A stretch of DNA of 64,000 bases. Source: DASYKS01 sp031404815. GTDB lineage: Bacteria; Acidobacteriota; Thermoanaerobaculia; Multivoradales; UBA5704. The stretch lies in NCBI GenBank assembly GCA_031404815.1, contig JANNIH010000016.1, positions 45,897-109,896 of the forward strand. Reading direction: 5' to 3'. Shown one piece after another: positions 54,894-63,999 of the stretch. A program made the translations under genes and the position numbers. The notes below the pieces were generated by a model that had not been told where the DNA came from, ran no database searches, and saw only the letters and a program-made list of their open reading frames with translations. Numbering within the stretch: the stretch's first letter is position 1; each line of letters opens with the position of its first letter.

Positions 54894-55853
54894 ATGACCA
54901 GACACGACCAGTTGTTCAAAGACCTGTTTCGCTCCATGTTTCAAGATCTGGTGATCCTCGCCGACTCCGGCCTCGCAGGGTTCCTCGTTGCCGATGCCGG
55001 ACCGGAGAGAGTTACCTTTCTGGACAAGGAGGTGTTCCTCGATATGCCCGAGGGCAAGCGCCACGAAGTCGATCTGCTCGCCGAGCTTCCCGGCTTCGCG
55101 GGTAGGCGTAAGTTGTTGATTCACCTAGAGATCGAGCAGAAATTCAGCACCAAAATCAGTCGCCGGATCGCGCGCTACTCGCACGCGATCTACCTGCGCC
55201 ATGCCCGTCCGGTGGTGTCGATGGTTGTCTTTCTTCATGGCGGCACGCCCGGCGCCCTGTGGGTCGATCACTTTGAGCGGGCGCGCGACCTAGAGATCCA
55301 CCGCTTCCGCTACCTGTCGTTCGGCCTGTCCAGGCTACCGGCAGAGGATCTCCTCGCCCGGCCGGAACCGCTCGCCTGGGCGCTCGCCGCTCTCGCCCGC
55401 CCGGGCAAACTCGGTCGAGCGAAGCTCAAGCTGGCTCTACTTCAGAAGATCGCCACGGCCCCGGTTGGCGAAGCCGAACGATTCCTCTTGACCAATTGTG
55501 TCGAAACGTATCTACAATTGACCGGGCGGCAGGCGGAGCTGTACGCCGCCCTCCACGCCGCTCAGAAAACCCCGGAGGTCGAAGCGATGAAAATGACATG
55601 GGCCGATCAGATGGCTGCTCAGATCGGTGCTGAGTATGAGCAGAAAGGGATGGAGAAGGGCCTCGAGAAGGGCCTCGAGAAGGGTGTGGTACGCCTCCGC
55701 GGTAACCTTGTTCGCCTGCTCGGGCAGCGGTTTGGTGAGGTCTCGCCCGCGATCAAGAAGCGGATCGAGGCGATCGGCTCGCTCGACGAGCTGAGCGGGC
55801 TTCTCGACCGGATCTTGGTGGTGAAATCGGCCGAAGAGTTGCTCGGTCGTTAG
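54894..55853 (+). CDS. Rpn/DUF4351-type putative nuclease
   Basis: 319 residues. N-terminal PD-(D/E)XK-like core (RHDQLFKDLFR, HEVDLLAELPG, LLIHLEIEQ, RIARYSHAIYL), a helical middle and a C-terminal DUF4351-like region (LVRLLGQRFGEVSPAIKKRIEAIGSLDELSGLLDRIL). Between them is a GMEKGLEKGLEKG run from 12-bp repeats, typical of the family. Related Rpn proteins promote recombination or act in defence; many genomes carry many copies. Confidence 0.87.
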   Translation: MTRHDQLFKDLFRSMFQDLVILADSGLAGFLVADAGPERVTFLDKEVFLDMPEGKRHEVDLLAELPGFAGRRKLLIHLEIEQKFSTKISRRIARYSHAIYLRHARPVVSMVVFLHGGTPGALWVDHFERARDLEIHRFRYLSFGLSRLPAEDLLARPEPLAWALAALARPGKLGRAKLKLALLQKIATAPVGEAERFLLTNCVETYLQLTGRQAELYAALHAAQKTPEVEAMKMTWADQMAAQIGAEYEQKGMEKGLEKGLEKGVVRLRGNLVRLLGQRFGEVSPAIKKRIEAIGSLDELSGLLDRILVVKSAEELLGR

Positions 55854-55982
55854 CCGTTCCCCTTCTGGCTGCCATTCCCGGCGATCCTCACCGTGGGAAC
55901 CGACGACAGTCTTTCAGGCTGGGATCCGGGCGAGAGTTGGTACCTGAGGATGGATCCCGCGCGAAACTTGTGACGCTGAGAT

Positions 55983-57743
55983 TTACGGCCGGGCCGCGGG
56001 CTCGAGTCGAAGTTCGATCCGTCCGCCCTTTTGACCCACTTCGACCGAGCCGCTTGCCTTGGCCGCCGGGCTCTCGGCCGTCAGCTCGTAGCGCCCCGGT
56101 TCGAGGCCGGTGAGGGTGAACCGGCCATCGCGATCGGAGACCGAGGCGCTCCCGGGGCGTTCGACCTCGGCGATCACGGTTCCGCCGGAGAGAACTTTGA
56201 GGGCTTCGATCGCAACTCCGGCTGCGGGTTCGCCGCTCGAATCGCGCAGTCGCCCTTCGATTCGGGCGCCTCGCCGGAGCAGGAATTTGAGATCGGGAAG
56301 CCGGCTGCCGGCTGGGATCTGGAGGCCTCCGATGAGCCCGCTCACATAGCCGTTCGCGCGGGCCAGCAGGTCGAAGACGCCGGGCAAGAGGCCCTGGGCG
56401 CGAAAACCGCCTTGGGGGTCCGACCTGCCTAGCCGTTCCGCGATGCGCTCCTTCGTCCGCCGACCCCGGGTCAGGAGCTCGACCGTACGAACGGCGAACA
56501 GCTCCGCTCCGGCAATCGGCGATCCCGCCGCGTCGGCCACGGTCCCGGAAACGCCGACGGCGCCTTTCTGATCCGGCGCTCGATCGAGGCGGAGGGTGAC
56601 CGGCGCGTCGCGCGGCCCCGGGACCGCCGCCGAGATCTCGCGCCCGGCGTGGCCCGTCGCCGCGGCTCCGAGCAGCGGCCGGCCCGGGCCGGCGAAGAGG
56701 ATCTCGAAACCTCCTTGGGGCTCGGCAACGCCAACCCGGCCCGGCGCGCTGTTGCCGCGCGCCCAGACGAGGGATTGCGGAATGGGTTTGCCGGAGTTCG
56801 ACTCGAGCACCTGGCCGCGCGCTTTTCTCGGCGGGCCGAGCCGGACCGCCACGGGCGCCTTCCCGCCTCCCTTCGGCGATTTGACCTCGGCCCACTCGCC
56901 GCTCTCCATCAGGACGAGGAGGGGAGCGCTCTCGGAGCTTTGCGCAGGAACTACCGCGCCGCCGTCCTCGTCGATCTCGGCGATGGCGATTCCGGCCGCA
57001 TAGACCAGGGCGCCGGAGGCGGGCCGGCCCGCGGAGTCGCGAACCGCGAGCGACAGGCTCGGACGGGCGGTCATTTTCATCACCGTCCAGGGGGTGTCGG
57101 CCGGAACCTCGACGAGAGCGGTTCCTCCCGGCGATTCGGCGAGAACCTGAATCTTTGCTCCTGCGTTCCGGTAGACGACGGCTCTCCCTTGCGAATCGGT
57201 GCGGGTGCGCTCCACCGCGGGACGCCAAGCGCCCGGGTCGTCCGGGGGTTCCGGCGCGGCGGGAAAAACGACTCGAACGGTGACCCCTCCGGCCGGTTGG
57301 CCGTTCGGGTCGAGCACCTGGACCGCCAAGGGGAGGACGGTGACCGGCTCGATCGGCGCCAATTGAATCGGCTCGACCAGCGGCAGGAAAGGGATCGTGA
57401 GGGTCCGGAAACCCTGGGCGCGAGCGTCGATCCGGTAGAGGTCCGGTTTCGGCACGATCAGGAGAAACGTGCCGTCCGCGCGAGCTCGTGCGGTTAGAAG
57501 GGCGTCGGGCTCGTCACCGTGAAGGGCCGCCCGCCGGGTGTCGAAGCTCGGGAACGCCGGTCGAAGCTCAACGACCAAGGTGGAAGGCGGCGCGCCGGAC
57601 CCGGTGACCGGCAGCACGCTTCCGCCGACCGGGAACGGCTCGGCCGGAGGCTCCGCGAAAGCTCCTCCGGCGAAGAGGAAAAGGGTTCCGAGCCAACGGA
57701 ACACGGCCGGCAGGCCGTGAGGCGCCGCTTTCGACATCGACAT
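55983..57743 (-). CDS. Secreted multi-domain carboxypeptidase-regulatory-like protein
   Basis: 586 residues from ATG 57743 (weak ribosome-binding site; ATG 57815 also possible). Signal peptide (VFRWLGTLFLFAGGAFA) then at least four beta-sandwich units of the carboxypeptidase-regulatory-like/CarboxypepD_reg type (VSGTVADAAGSPIAGAELFAV; GRLRDSSGEPAAGVAIEAL; DRDGRFTLTGLEPGRYELTAES). Such domains are structural or adhesive in secreted proteins. No enzyme domain is visible. Upstream lies a secreted subtilisin on the same strand, separated by a strong hairpin. Confidence 0.8.
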   Translation of the reverse strand: MSMSKAAPHGLPAVFRWLGTLFLFAGGAFAEPPAEPFPVGGSVLPVTGSGAPPSTLVVELRPAFPSFDTRRAALHGDEPDALLTARARADGTFLLIVPKPDLYRIDARAQGFRTLTIPFLPLVEPIQLAPIEPVTVLPLAVQVLDPNGQPAGGVTVRVVFPAAPEPPDDPGAWRPAVERTRTDSQGRAVVYRNAGAKIQVLAESPGGTALVEVPADTPWTVMKMTARPSLSLAVRDSAGRPASGALVYAAGIAIAEIDEDGGAVVPAQSSESAPLLVLMESGEWAEVKSPKGGGKAPVAVRLGPPRKARGQVLESNSGKPIPQSLVWARGNSAPGRVGVAEPQGGFEILFAGPGRPLLGAAATGHAGREISAAVPGPRDAPVTLRLDRAPDQKGAVGVSGTVADAAGSPIAGAELFAVRTVELLTRGRRTKERIAERLGRSDPQGGFRAQGLLPGVFDLLARANGYVSGLIGGLQIPAGSRLPDLKFLLRRGARIEGRLRDSSGEPAAGVAIEALKVLSGGTVIAEVERPGSASVSDRDGRFTLTGLEPGRYELTAESPAAKASGSVEVGQKGGRIELRLEPAARP

Positions 57744-57861
57744 GGTTACTGCCCAAACTGCCGCAGATGGTGACAGGGCCGGTCGGCATGCCGGATCGAA
57801 TAGGGTGTTGTTCATTCTTGATGATTCTACGCCGTTTACCGTGCGGTTTGTCCCTGCCCCC

Positions 57862-57894
57862 CCGGGATCCCGGTCGCTACGACCGAGATCCCGG
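57862..57894 (-). terminator. Strong hairpin after the subtilisin gene
   Basis: CCGGGATCCCGGTCG, loop CTA, CGACCGAGATCCCGG (14 of 15 pairs), 31 bp past the stop at 57926. No T-run. Likely ends or protects the protease transcript. Confidence 0.65.
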
Positions 57895-57925
57895 AGGTTG
57901 GGGAATCGAGCCCCGGGCGACTGGC

Positions 57926-60900
57926 TCAGCCCTGATCCGCCGGGCACTCGACGACGAAGCGGTCGAATTTCGAGCCGTTGACCGCCCAGCCATCCCACAG
58001 CGTGCCGTCGCTCGCCCGGTAGATTACGACCTCGCTCTTCGTGCCCCCGGGAGCGCCCTGGATCGTGTCGTGCTGGATGGTGATGGCCCAGTCGCCATTC
58101 GCGAGTTTGACCATCCCGGTGACGACCGCCACATGACCGCTCGGTTCCTCTGGCCCGGGGTTGTCAAAGAGGACCTGGATCTCGACATCGCAATGCATGT
58201 CGAGGCCGGCGATTGCGCCCTCAAGGCTGGTCGTTGACGCGGTTAGAACGGGTAGCCCGTTTCGCTGCATGTACTGGTCCTTGAGGTCTTCCCAGCCGAT
58301 CGGCGCTCCCTCGGGACCCCATCCCGTCGCTGTTTTCATTTTCTCGATCGTGATGTCCGCGTCGTCGAGCCCGAGCCCGCGCTGCTTCAGGAATTGCAGG
58401 CTGTTGGAGACCGCGGTCGGGACGCACTCATTGAGGCCCGCCTCCTGATTGGGAACCCCGAAGTTGAACGCGGAGGTCAGATCGCCCTGGGCCATGGGGC
58501 CGCCCGGAACCGGAGCCGGTGCCGTGTAGACGAGTTCGCCTCCAACAATGCCGCTGGCGATCACCACGGTGCGACGGCCGACCGTCGCGGTCTGGGTGCC
58601 GGCCGGTGGAAGCGTTACCACCGCCGAGGTGAGCGATGAGCCGTAGGCGATCGCGTCCACCCGCGTGCCGTCCTGGACGCCCAGGGGGAAGTTGACCGTC
58701 TGGGTATGCATCGTCCCGACGCCTTCGTTGCTCAGGATCGGCAGGTTTTGCACCGCCCAAACGGCGCCGACCGTGAGGTTGAAGTATTGGATCGCGGCGG
58801 TCCCGGCAAACGTCAGGTCCACCGAGCCCCAGGCCGAATCGAGCACCGTCGTGGCGTCGAGAGTCGCGTCGACCTGAGAGAACGCGACCCGGTGGAACCG
58901 TCCCGCGCTCGCGGGTAGCTTGGCCGCGCAGACCTGGGCCGAAGCGGAGATCTCCGCCGCTCGTGCGGACGAGAGGGCGCCGATTTCGGCGAACAGGGCG
59001 GCGAATTCGCGTAGGGCGTCGAGCCGGGCCGTGGCCTGCTGCACCCCGTCGTCACAGAGCGCGTCCTGCGCCGCCTGGACCTTCTGGCTCAGGAGCGTCT
59101 CCTCGAAGGTGGCGAAGAAGGGCCTCGCCAGGCGGTGCCGCAACGGATCGAGGCAGCGGAAGGCAGGGTACAGGTCGGTTGTTTTGAGGCGCCAGCGGCA
59201 GCGGGCGGGGAGCGGAACGTCCGAGGTGTGAGGCTGCGGATCGCAGACGTCCCCCTTGCGGTCGCCGTCGGAATCCACCTGCTCGGGATTGACCCGATCC
59301 GGGCAGTTGTCGAACAGCTCGCAGATTCCGTCGCCGTCGCCGTCGCCGCCCCAGGCCGCCGGACAGGGCGGATGGGCGTACGCGGTGACTCCGCCCAGGA
59401 CGGTCTCAGCGCGCCCTGCGGTGAAGCCGCGCGCCGCGACGTTCCAGATCGCTCCCTCGATCGGCCGCGGGGCGTTGCGGGAATCGAGCGTCAGGGAAAC
59501 CTCGCGCGGACAGTCGTCGAGGCGCAAGTCGAACTGGGTCTCGCTGAGCGAAGGCTGCCAGAACTCGGGAACGTAGATCCGCTCGCCGGGCAGCAGACGA
59601 TAGCCGGTGCATCCCGGTAGGGGGGCCGGAAAGCGGAGAACGGGTTTCGCTTCGAGGATCACATGGGCATCCGCGGCGAGGGTGTTCTCGACCTGGAAGC
59701 GGAACTCGGCCGGCGAGTTGACCTGCTTGATCGAGATGTTGCGCTGGCAATCGTTGTTGGCGAAGCTGGTGTCCTGGCCGTAGTCGATCGTGCTCTTCAG
59801 GCAGGCGTGGGGATCGCCTGAATTCGAGGCTTGCGGGATCCAGGGCTGGGTCAGCCAGACCGTGCTCCCGGGCGGGACATCGACCGTGGTCGCCCCGATG
59901 CTGTAGAACTGGGGCGTCCCGGTCGAATAGATGTAGACCCCGAAGGTGACCTTGACCCCGAGCGCCGGGATCGTTAGGTTGTTGTTGGTGACGTGGGTAT
60001 GGATCACGTTCGCAACCCCGACCTCGGGCGCGGTGTCGGTGGTGATGTCGGAGCAGAGCCAGGATTCGGGATAGGTGCCCGCGCCCGGATAGCCGGGGTC
60101 GGCCTTCGCCGCCGCGTCGAAAGCGGCGTGGACATCCAGGTACCCGTGCCCGCTCTCGGCGTCCCAGCCGGCCGGCCCCAGATCCTCCGCGGTCGAAAGG
60201 ATCAGGCTCTTGGCGCTGCCGGGATTGATCGTCGGCTTGAGCTGCTTGATCAGAGCCACCGCTCCGGCCACGTGCGGCGAGGCCATCGAGGTGCCCGTGT
60301 TGTCAACGTAGCCCGAGGCGGTGTCGCTCTGCGCAGAATGGATGGCGACCCCGGGTGCCGAGATCTCGGGCTTCATTTCGTCTTCGGTATCCGTGTCGCC
60401 GTCGTCGTCGCGCGGCCCGTGGGACGAGCTGGCGTAGAGCGTGTCGTCGCTCCGGTCGATCGTTCCTTGATCGTTCGTGCCGGCGACGCAGATTGCGTTG
60501 TCCGCGGAGCAGGGCGCGGTGAGCCCGACGTTCGACGGACCTTCGTTGCCCGCCGCCGCGACCACCGAGATCCCCTGCGAGACGAGGTAGTTCGCGAGCT
60601 GGGAGACCGCGTCGTTGCCGTTCTGCGGGATCAGGTTACCCGCCGTGTCGCACTGCTTGAGGCTCAGGTTGACCACATCGACGCTCCAGGTGCTCTGGTT
60701 GAGCAGGATCTGCTCGAAGCACTCGATGACGTCGAGCCAGGACGGAGGCCCGCATGCGAACGTCGTGCTGCACTCGACAAGACCGGCGTCGGGCGCGACG
60801 CCGCGGAACGTCCCGGACGAACCGCCGGTGCCGACCGCGATCCCCGCCACGTGAGTGCCGTGAGCGAACAGGTCGTCGGCATCACCCACCGAACCCGTGT

Positions 60901-61507
60901 TGACGTCGTAGCCCCCAACCCACTTGCCGGGCGGGAAGCTCTCGTGGGTCGGATCCGGCCCGGGGCCGTCCTGGTCGTCGACCCCGGAATCGACGATCGC
61001 GACGGTGGTCCCTAGACCGCGAAACGTCGGGAACAAAGCCTCGAGGTTGGCGGGGTATTCGACGCTGTCGCGCACCTTGATCGCGGCGACGCTGATGTCG
61101 AGCGCGGGGCCGAAGCCGCGCATCCGCTCGATCATCGCAACGCGGGGATCCTGGGCGAGGATCGGCAGGTCGGCGAGTCGGACCCCGGACATCGCTACGA
61201 AGGTGAGGAAGCGCCCGCGCTTGAGCACGCGGCCGAAGCGCGCGAAATCATTCAGGTCGGCCGGGCTCGGACAGCGGGTCAGGTCGAGCACGACATCGAA
61301 CGTCGTGTCCTCCGAACCCAGAAACGGCCCTCCGGGATCGAGCAGCGAGTCGTCGATCGAATCGCGGTTCCGGTCGTGGTTCCACACCACGGGCTTGGTC
61401 TGCCATTGGAGCGGAGTCCAGCAGGCGGCCGCGGGAGCGGCGACCCACCCGGCGGCGAAGGTCAAAACGGCGAGGAGGAAGGGGACGACGCGAGGGCGGG
61501 TACTCAT
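57926..61507 (-). CDS. Secreted subtilisin (S8) with C-terminal C39-like cysteine-peptidase domain
   Basis: 1193 residues; GGAG nine bases before ATG 61507. Signal peptide to about residue 28. Subtilisin core ~155-490: Asp in TVAIVDSGVDD, His in HGTHVAGIAVG, Ser in GTSMASPHVAG. Then beta domains, a thrombospondin type 3-like calcium repeat (DGDGDGICELFDNCPDRVNPEQVDSDGD split over 750-785), and a helical segment. The last ~190 residues hold NQEAGLNECVPTAVSNSL, a GHVAVVTG His motif and GWAVNGSKFD, which together look like a papain/C39-type Cys-His centre. Expected extracellular or cell-surface protease. Two different protease centres in one chain are rare. Confidence 0.85.
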   Translation of the reverse strand: MSTRPRVVPFLLAVLTFAAGWVAAPAAACWTPLQWQTKPVVWNHDRNRDSIDDSLLDPGGPFLGSEDTTFDVVLDLTRCPSPADLNDFARFGRVLKRGRFLTFVAMSGVRLADLPILAQDPRVAMIERMRGFGPALDISVAAIKVRDSVEYPANLEALFPTFRGLGTTVAIVDSGVDDQDGPGPDPTHESFPPGKWVGGYDVNTGSVGDADDLFAHGTHVAGIAVGTGGSSGTFRGVAPDAGLVECSTTFACGPPSWLDVIECFEQILLNQSTWSVDVVNLSLKQCDTAGNLIPQNGNDAVSQLANYLVSQGISVVAAAGNEGPSNVGLTAPCSADNAICVAGTNDQGTIDRSDDTLYASSSHGPRDDDGDTDTEDEMKPEISAPGVAIHSAQSDTASGYVDNTGTSMASPHVAGAVALIKQLKPTINPGSAKSLILSTAEDLGPAGWDAESGHGYLDVHAAFDAAAKADPGYPGAGTYPESWLCSDITTDTAPEVGVANVIHTHVTNNNLTIPALGVKVTFGVYIYSTGTPQFYSIGATTVDVPPGSTVWLTQPWIPQASNSGDPHACLKSTIDYGQDTSFANNDCQRNISIKQVNSPAEFRFQVENTLAADAHVILEAKPVLRFPAPLPGCTGYRLLPGERIYVPEFWQPSLSETQFDLRLDDCPREVSLTLDSRNAPRPIEGAIWNVAARGFTAGRAETVLGGVTAYAHPPCPAAWGGDGDGDGICELFDNCPDRVNPEQVDSDGDRKGDVCDPQPHTSDVPLPARCRWRLKTTDLYPAFRCLDPLRHRLARPFFATFEETLLSQKVQAAQDALCDDGVQQATARLDALREFAALFAEIGALSSARAAEISASAQVCAAKLPASAGRFHRVAFSQVDATLDATTVLDSAWGSVDLTFAGTAAIQYFNLTVGAVWAVQNLPILSNEGVGTMHTQTVNFPLGVQDGTRVDAIAYGSSLTSAVVTLPPAGTQTATVGRRTVVIASGIVGGELVYTAPAPVPGGPMAQGDLTSAFNFGVPNQEAGLNECVPTAVSNSLQFLKQRGLGLDDADITIEKMKTATGWGPEGAPIGWEDLKDQYMQRNGLPVLTASTTSLEGAIAGLDMHCDVEIQVLFDNPGPEEPSGHVAVVTGMVKLANGDWAITIQHDTIQGAPGGTKSEVVIYRASDGTLWDGWAVNGSKFDRFVVECPADQG

Positions 61508-61525
61508 GACAGCAATCTCCTTTCT

Positions 61526-61565
61526 GTCCTACTGAGGGCTTCGAGGTCCTACTGAGGGCTTCGAG
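61526..61565. repeat. Two exact 20-bp direct repeats
   Basis: GTCCTACTGAGGGCTTCGAG twice in tandem (61526-61545, 61546-61565), 18 bp upstream of the protease start on its leader strand. Period 20 bp echoes the arrays, though sequence differs. Confidence 0.9.
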
Positions 61566-61790
61566 GCGGCTGTGGTTTTCCTGACAAGGCACGGTGGGCC
61601 GAGCGGCTCTCGGCTTCCTCGCCTCGTCGGGCCTCTTTCTGTAGAGAAACGCGAGGCGGCGTTTTGTTTAAGATTTAAAGGTGGGGATGCCACGGCGGCG
61701 GGATCAGGTTTTCGAGAGACTCGCTGGTCGAGGTCGAACGGAGCCGCGCGCTCTGTTAGCATCCCTTAACCACACGTGGAGGTGTCGCCA

Positions 61791-62144
61791 ATGAACCGAT
61801 CGCTTCGCTTGGCCGTCTATGGGTTGGCCCTGGCAAACGGACTCGGGCTCGCGGGGTGCGCGTCAGGGGGCGCTCCGCCCAGAGCGACCGCGGAGGTCCG
61901 GGTCCTGGAGCGGAACGCCGAGGGACAAGCGCATCGCGCTCTCCCGAAGACCCTCGAGGGGTGCGAATTCCTAGGGGCTGCGTTCGCGCAGGCGCCTGTG
62001 GAAGCTCCCGCCGGTCCCTATCTGCTCGATGAGCTCAAGGCGAAGGCCGCGCGGCGCGGTGGGGACACGCTGGTGGTTCTACCTGGCAAACCGGTGATCC
62101 AAGGACGCCTGCGCGGTTCGATCTTTCTTTGCGGTGACGGCTAG
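61791..62144 (+). CDS. Lipoprotein, DUF4156-like
   Basis: 117 residues from ATG 61791 (GGAGG upstream). Lipobox LGLAGC gives an acylated Cys near residue 23. The mature part has LEGCEFLGAAF..., LLDELKAKAARRGGDTLVVLPG and a final IFLCGDG, resembling small DUF4156 lipoproteins with two Cys. TAGCAT at 61757 may be its -10. Exported, membrane-anchored; function unknown. Confidence 0.72.
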   Translation: MNRSLRLAVYGLALANGLGLAGCASGGAPPRATAEVRVLERNAEGQAHRALPKTLEGCEFLGAAFAQAPVEAPAGPYLLDELKAKAARRGGDTLVVLPGKPVIQGRLRGSIFLCGDG

Positions 62145-62216
62145 CCGCGGCGGAATCGCGAGTCGGACGGCAACCGGCGGTCCCATACTTCGCGCCAACA
62201 AGGAGAGAACCCGACC

Positions 62217-62738
62217 ATGAACACCCACCGAGACCTCCTATTCTTCTCCTTCCTTTTCTTGCTCACGCCCCTCGCGGCAGGCGCGCAGACATCGCCGCTG
62301 CTCAAGGTTCACGAAGTGCGCACGGACGCGGGCGGTCCCGCCTTGCTCGGCACCGTCGATGTCGATTGGCTGGTCTCCCGTAGCGGTCCTTTCGCGTTGC
62401 TCGGGGTGGTGCGCGATTTCCAAGGAGGTGATGGCTCGCCGCGCGCTTACTCGGTCACGGCCACGGCGGCGGCCGGGGCGATGGCCGATTTGGGCGCCGC
62501 GTTGGCCGCCGTCCGAATCCGCAATCGCAACGACCACTGCCGGATCGAAACCCCCCTCGGTGCGAGCGTAGCGTACGAGATCACCTGGTTCGGCGCGCAG
62601 AATCGGACCACGCGGATCGTCGTCGATCCCGAGGCTGGGACCTCGTGTCCGACGTTCGTACAGACCTTCGTCTTTCAGCTGCGCGAGATCCGCGCCCGGA
62701 TGTTGCGCGACGCCGGGGTGGTTGTGCCGCGGTTATAG
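62217..62738 (+). CDS. Secreted protein of unknown function (173 aa)
   Basis: AAGGAG upstream of ATG 62217; signal peptide LLFFSFLFLLTPLAAGA. The rest is mostly beta strand with two Cys (NDHCRIETP, GTSCPTF) likely joined by a disulfide and a helical end (QLREIRARMLRDAG). No family recognised. Follows the lipoprotein in the same direction by 72 bp. Confidence 0.65.
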   Translation: MNTHRDLLFFSFLFLLTPLAAGAQTSPLLKVHEVRTDAGGPALLGTVDVDWLVSRSGPFALLGVVRDFQGGDGSPRAYSVTATAAAGAMADLGAALAAVRIRNRNDHCRIETPLGASVAYEITWFGAQNRTTRIVVDPEAGTSCPTFVQTFVFQLREIRARMLRDAGVVVPRL

Positions 62739-62890
62739 TTGGCTCGAGCGCCGAGGGCGGCGCCTTCGGTTGGACTGGCCGAAGAGGCGGGCTCTGAGGA
62801 GGAGTTGAAATAAACCGGTGGTCGCCGGTCGTTTTGGACCGGACATCCTCATTTTTGTCCAGGACGCGCGCTGTTTGGTGCGGCGAAGCA

Positions 62891-63373
62891 GAATTTTGGC
62901 GTGGACATGGTGAATGTCGGCTCCGCCCGGCGAAATTCCAGTGCGGCGCGCGGAAAGTTTAAGGCGGACCCTCGGAGTGAAAATCCGGCATTCCTAAGTT
63001 ATGAGTCCGCACTTGGTAGTTTTAAGTCGGCATTCCACAATTCTATCTCCGCACTCCGAAATTCTAAGCTCGCACTTCGGAATTTTGACTCGGCACTCGG
63101 AATGTCCGGCTTGGCAGAGTAAAGTGCCGAGTTATTTTCTCGGATTGCCGATTTCTCGGATGGCGGTTCAGAGTTCCCAGTGCAGATTTCTGACTTTCTC
63201 CTGCCGATTGCCAGCTTGGCAGAGTGCAGTACCGAGTTCTTCTTCAGGAGTGCGGGCCTGAAAAAGTGGACTGCCGAGTTTTTCTTTAGGTGTGCGGGCT
63301 TGAAATAGTGGACTGCCGACTTCTTCTTCAGAAGTGCAGGCCTGAAACAGTGGATTGCCGAGTTTTTCGTCCC
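62891..63373. repeat. Degenerate array of 23 units, exact 21-bp period
   Basis: From GAATTTTGGCGTGGACATGGT (21) at 62891 to the unit ending at 63373, 23 contiguous units keep a 21-base length with no insertion. Similar units include AATTCTAAGCTCGCACTTCG and ATTTTGACTCGGCACTCGG (without the first base). The last third has a 42-bp higher-order repeat (GACTGCCGAGTTTTTCTTTA then GTGTGCGGGCTTGAAATAGT). It is AT-richer than its surroundings and translates as 7- or 14-residue repeats, but stops occur and no frame is conserved. No spacers, so not CRISPR. Confidence 0.92.
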
Positions 63374-63544
63374 CATTCAAGGGCCGGAACGGCGGGCGTA
63401 CCTCGATCGCCGCCCGGTTTCGGGTCGCCGCGACGACTTTTTTCGCCGAAATGCCCGTTTTACTAGATTTCTCGGAAACGGCTTCCTATCCTTGTCGCGT
63501 GGGGCTTATCCCACACCTGTCTTCGCCACAGCGAAGGAGGATGT

Positions 63545-63949
63545 ATGAGACAGAGAAGGTATGCCGACATCGCGAACACCTGGAACGTCATGGTCGAGAA
63601 CGCCCGACCGATCGTGGAGTCGCTAGGGCCCGCGGCCGAGCGGCACCAGGTCCTCGAGACCAACGTCCAGGGTCTTGTCCGCTTCAACGAGCAGGCCGAA
63701 GCATTTCGCTCGGAGCTGTCGAGCATCATGAAACAGCGCCGGGAGTTGGCCCGCGAAGGTGCCAAGTCCTACCGGCGTTTCACAGCGGATTTGCAGGCGC
63801 ACCACGGTTTGGACAGTGCCGAGCTGATCCGCTACGGGCTGCTGCCGAAGGGGCGGCCCCGCAAGATCACCAAGAAGAAGGTAGAGGAGGCGGCGAAAGC
63901 GAAGTCGGTGGAAGCGGGTAAGGTCGACTCGCAAGTCGCCCCGGCTTGA
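63545..63949 (+). CDS. Small helical protein with AT-hook-like tail
   Basis: 134 residues; GAAGGAGG 6-8 bases upstream of ATG 63545. Two long helices (YADIANTWNVMVENARPIVES; LVRFNEQAEAFRSELSS...) then HHGLDSAELIRYGLLPKGRPRK. The tail KGRPRKITKKK is like an AT-hook (core GRP flanked by basic residues), so binding to the minor groove of AT-rich DNA is plausible. No named family known to me. It lies 171 bp after the 21-bp array; a possible dead relative follows the array at 37605. A hairpin ends the transcript. Confidence 0.75.
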   Translation: MRQRRYADIANTWNVMVENARPIVESLGPAAERHQVLETNVQGLVRFNEQAEAFRSELSSIMKQRRELAREGAKSYRRFTADLQAHHGLDSAELIRYGLLPKGRPRKITKKKVEEAAKAKSVEAGKVDSQVAPA

Positions 63950-63973
63950 TCCCCGATCCATCTGTGTAGGTCT

Positions 63974-63999
63974 CGACGGGCGGTTGCAGCCGCCCGTCG
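63974..63999 (+). terminator. Hairpin terminator after the AT-hook-like gene
   Basis: CGACGGGCGG-TTGCAG-CCGCCCGTCG: perfect 10-bp stem with a 6-base loop, 24 bp past the stop. The window ends one base later so a T-run cannot be judged. Confidence 0.75.

Noticed and set aside
62760..62810. Hairpin after the 62217 gene as a terminator
   Set aside because: The stem CGCCTTCGG/CCGAAGAGGCG has a bulge and no T-run; too weak to list.
62901..63376. Heptad- or 14-residue-repeat proteins in both directions over the 21-bp array
   Set aside because: These frames exist only because 21 is a multiple of 3. They lack ribosome-binding sites and family matches, and the sister array with 20-bp units cannot be read in one frame.
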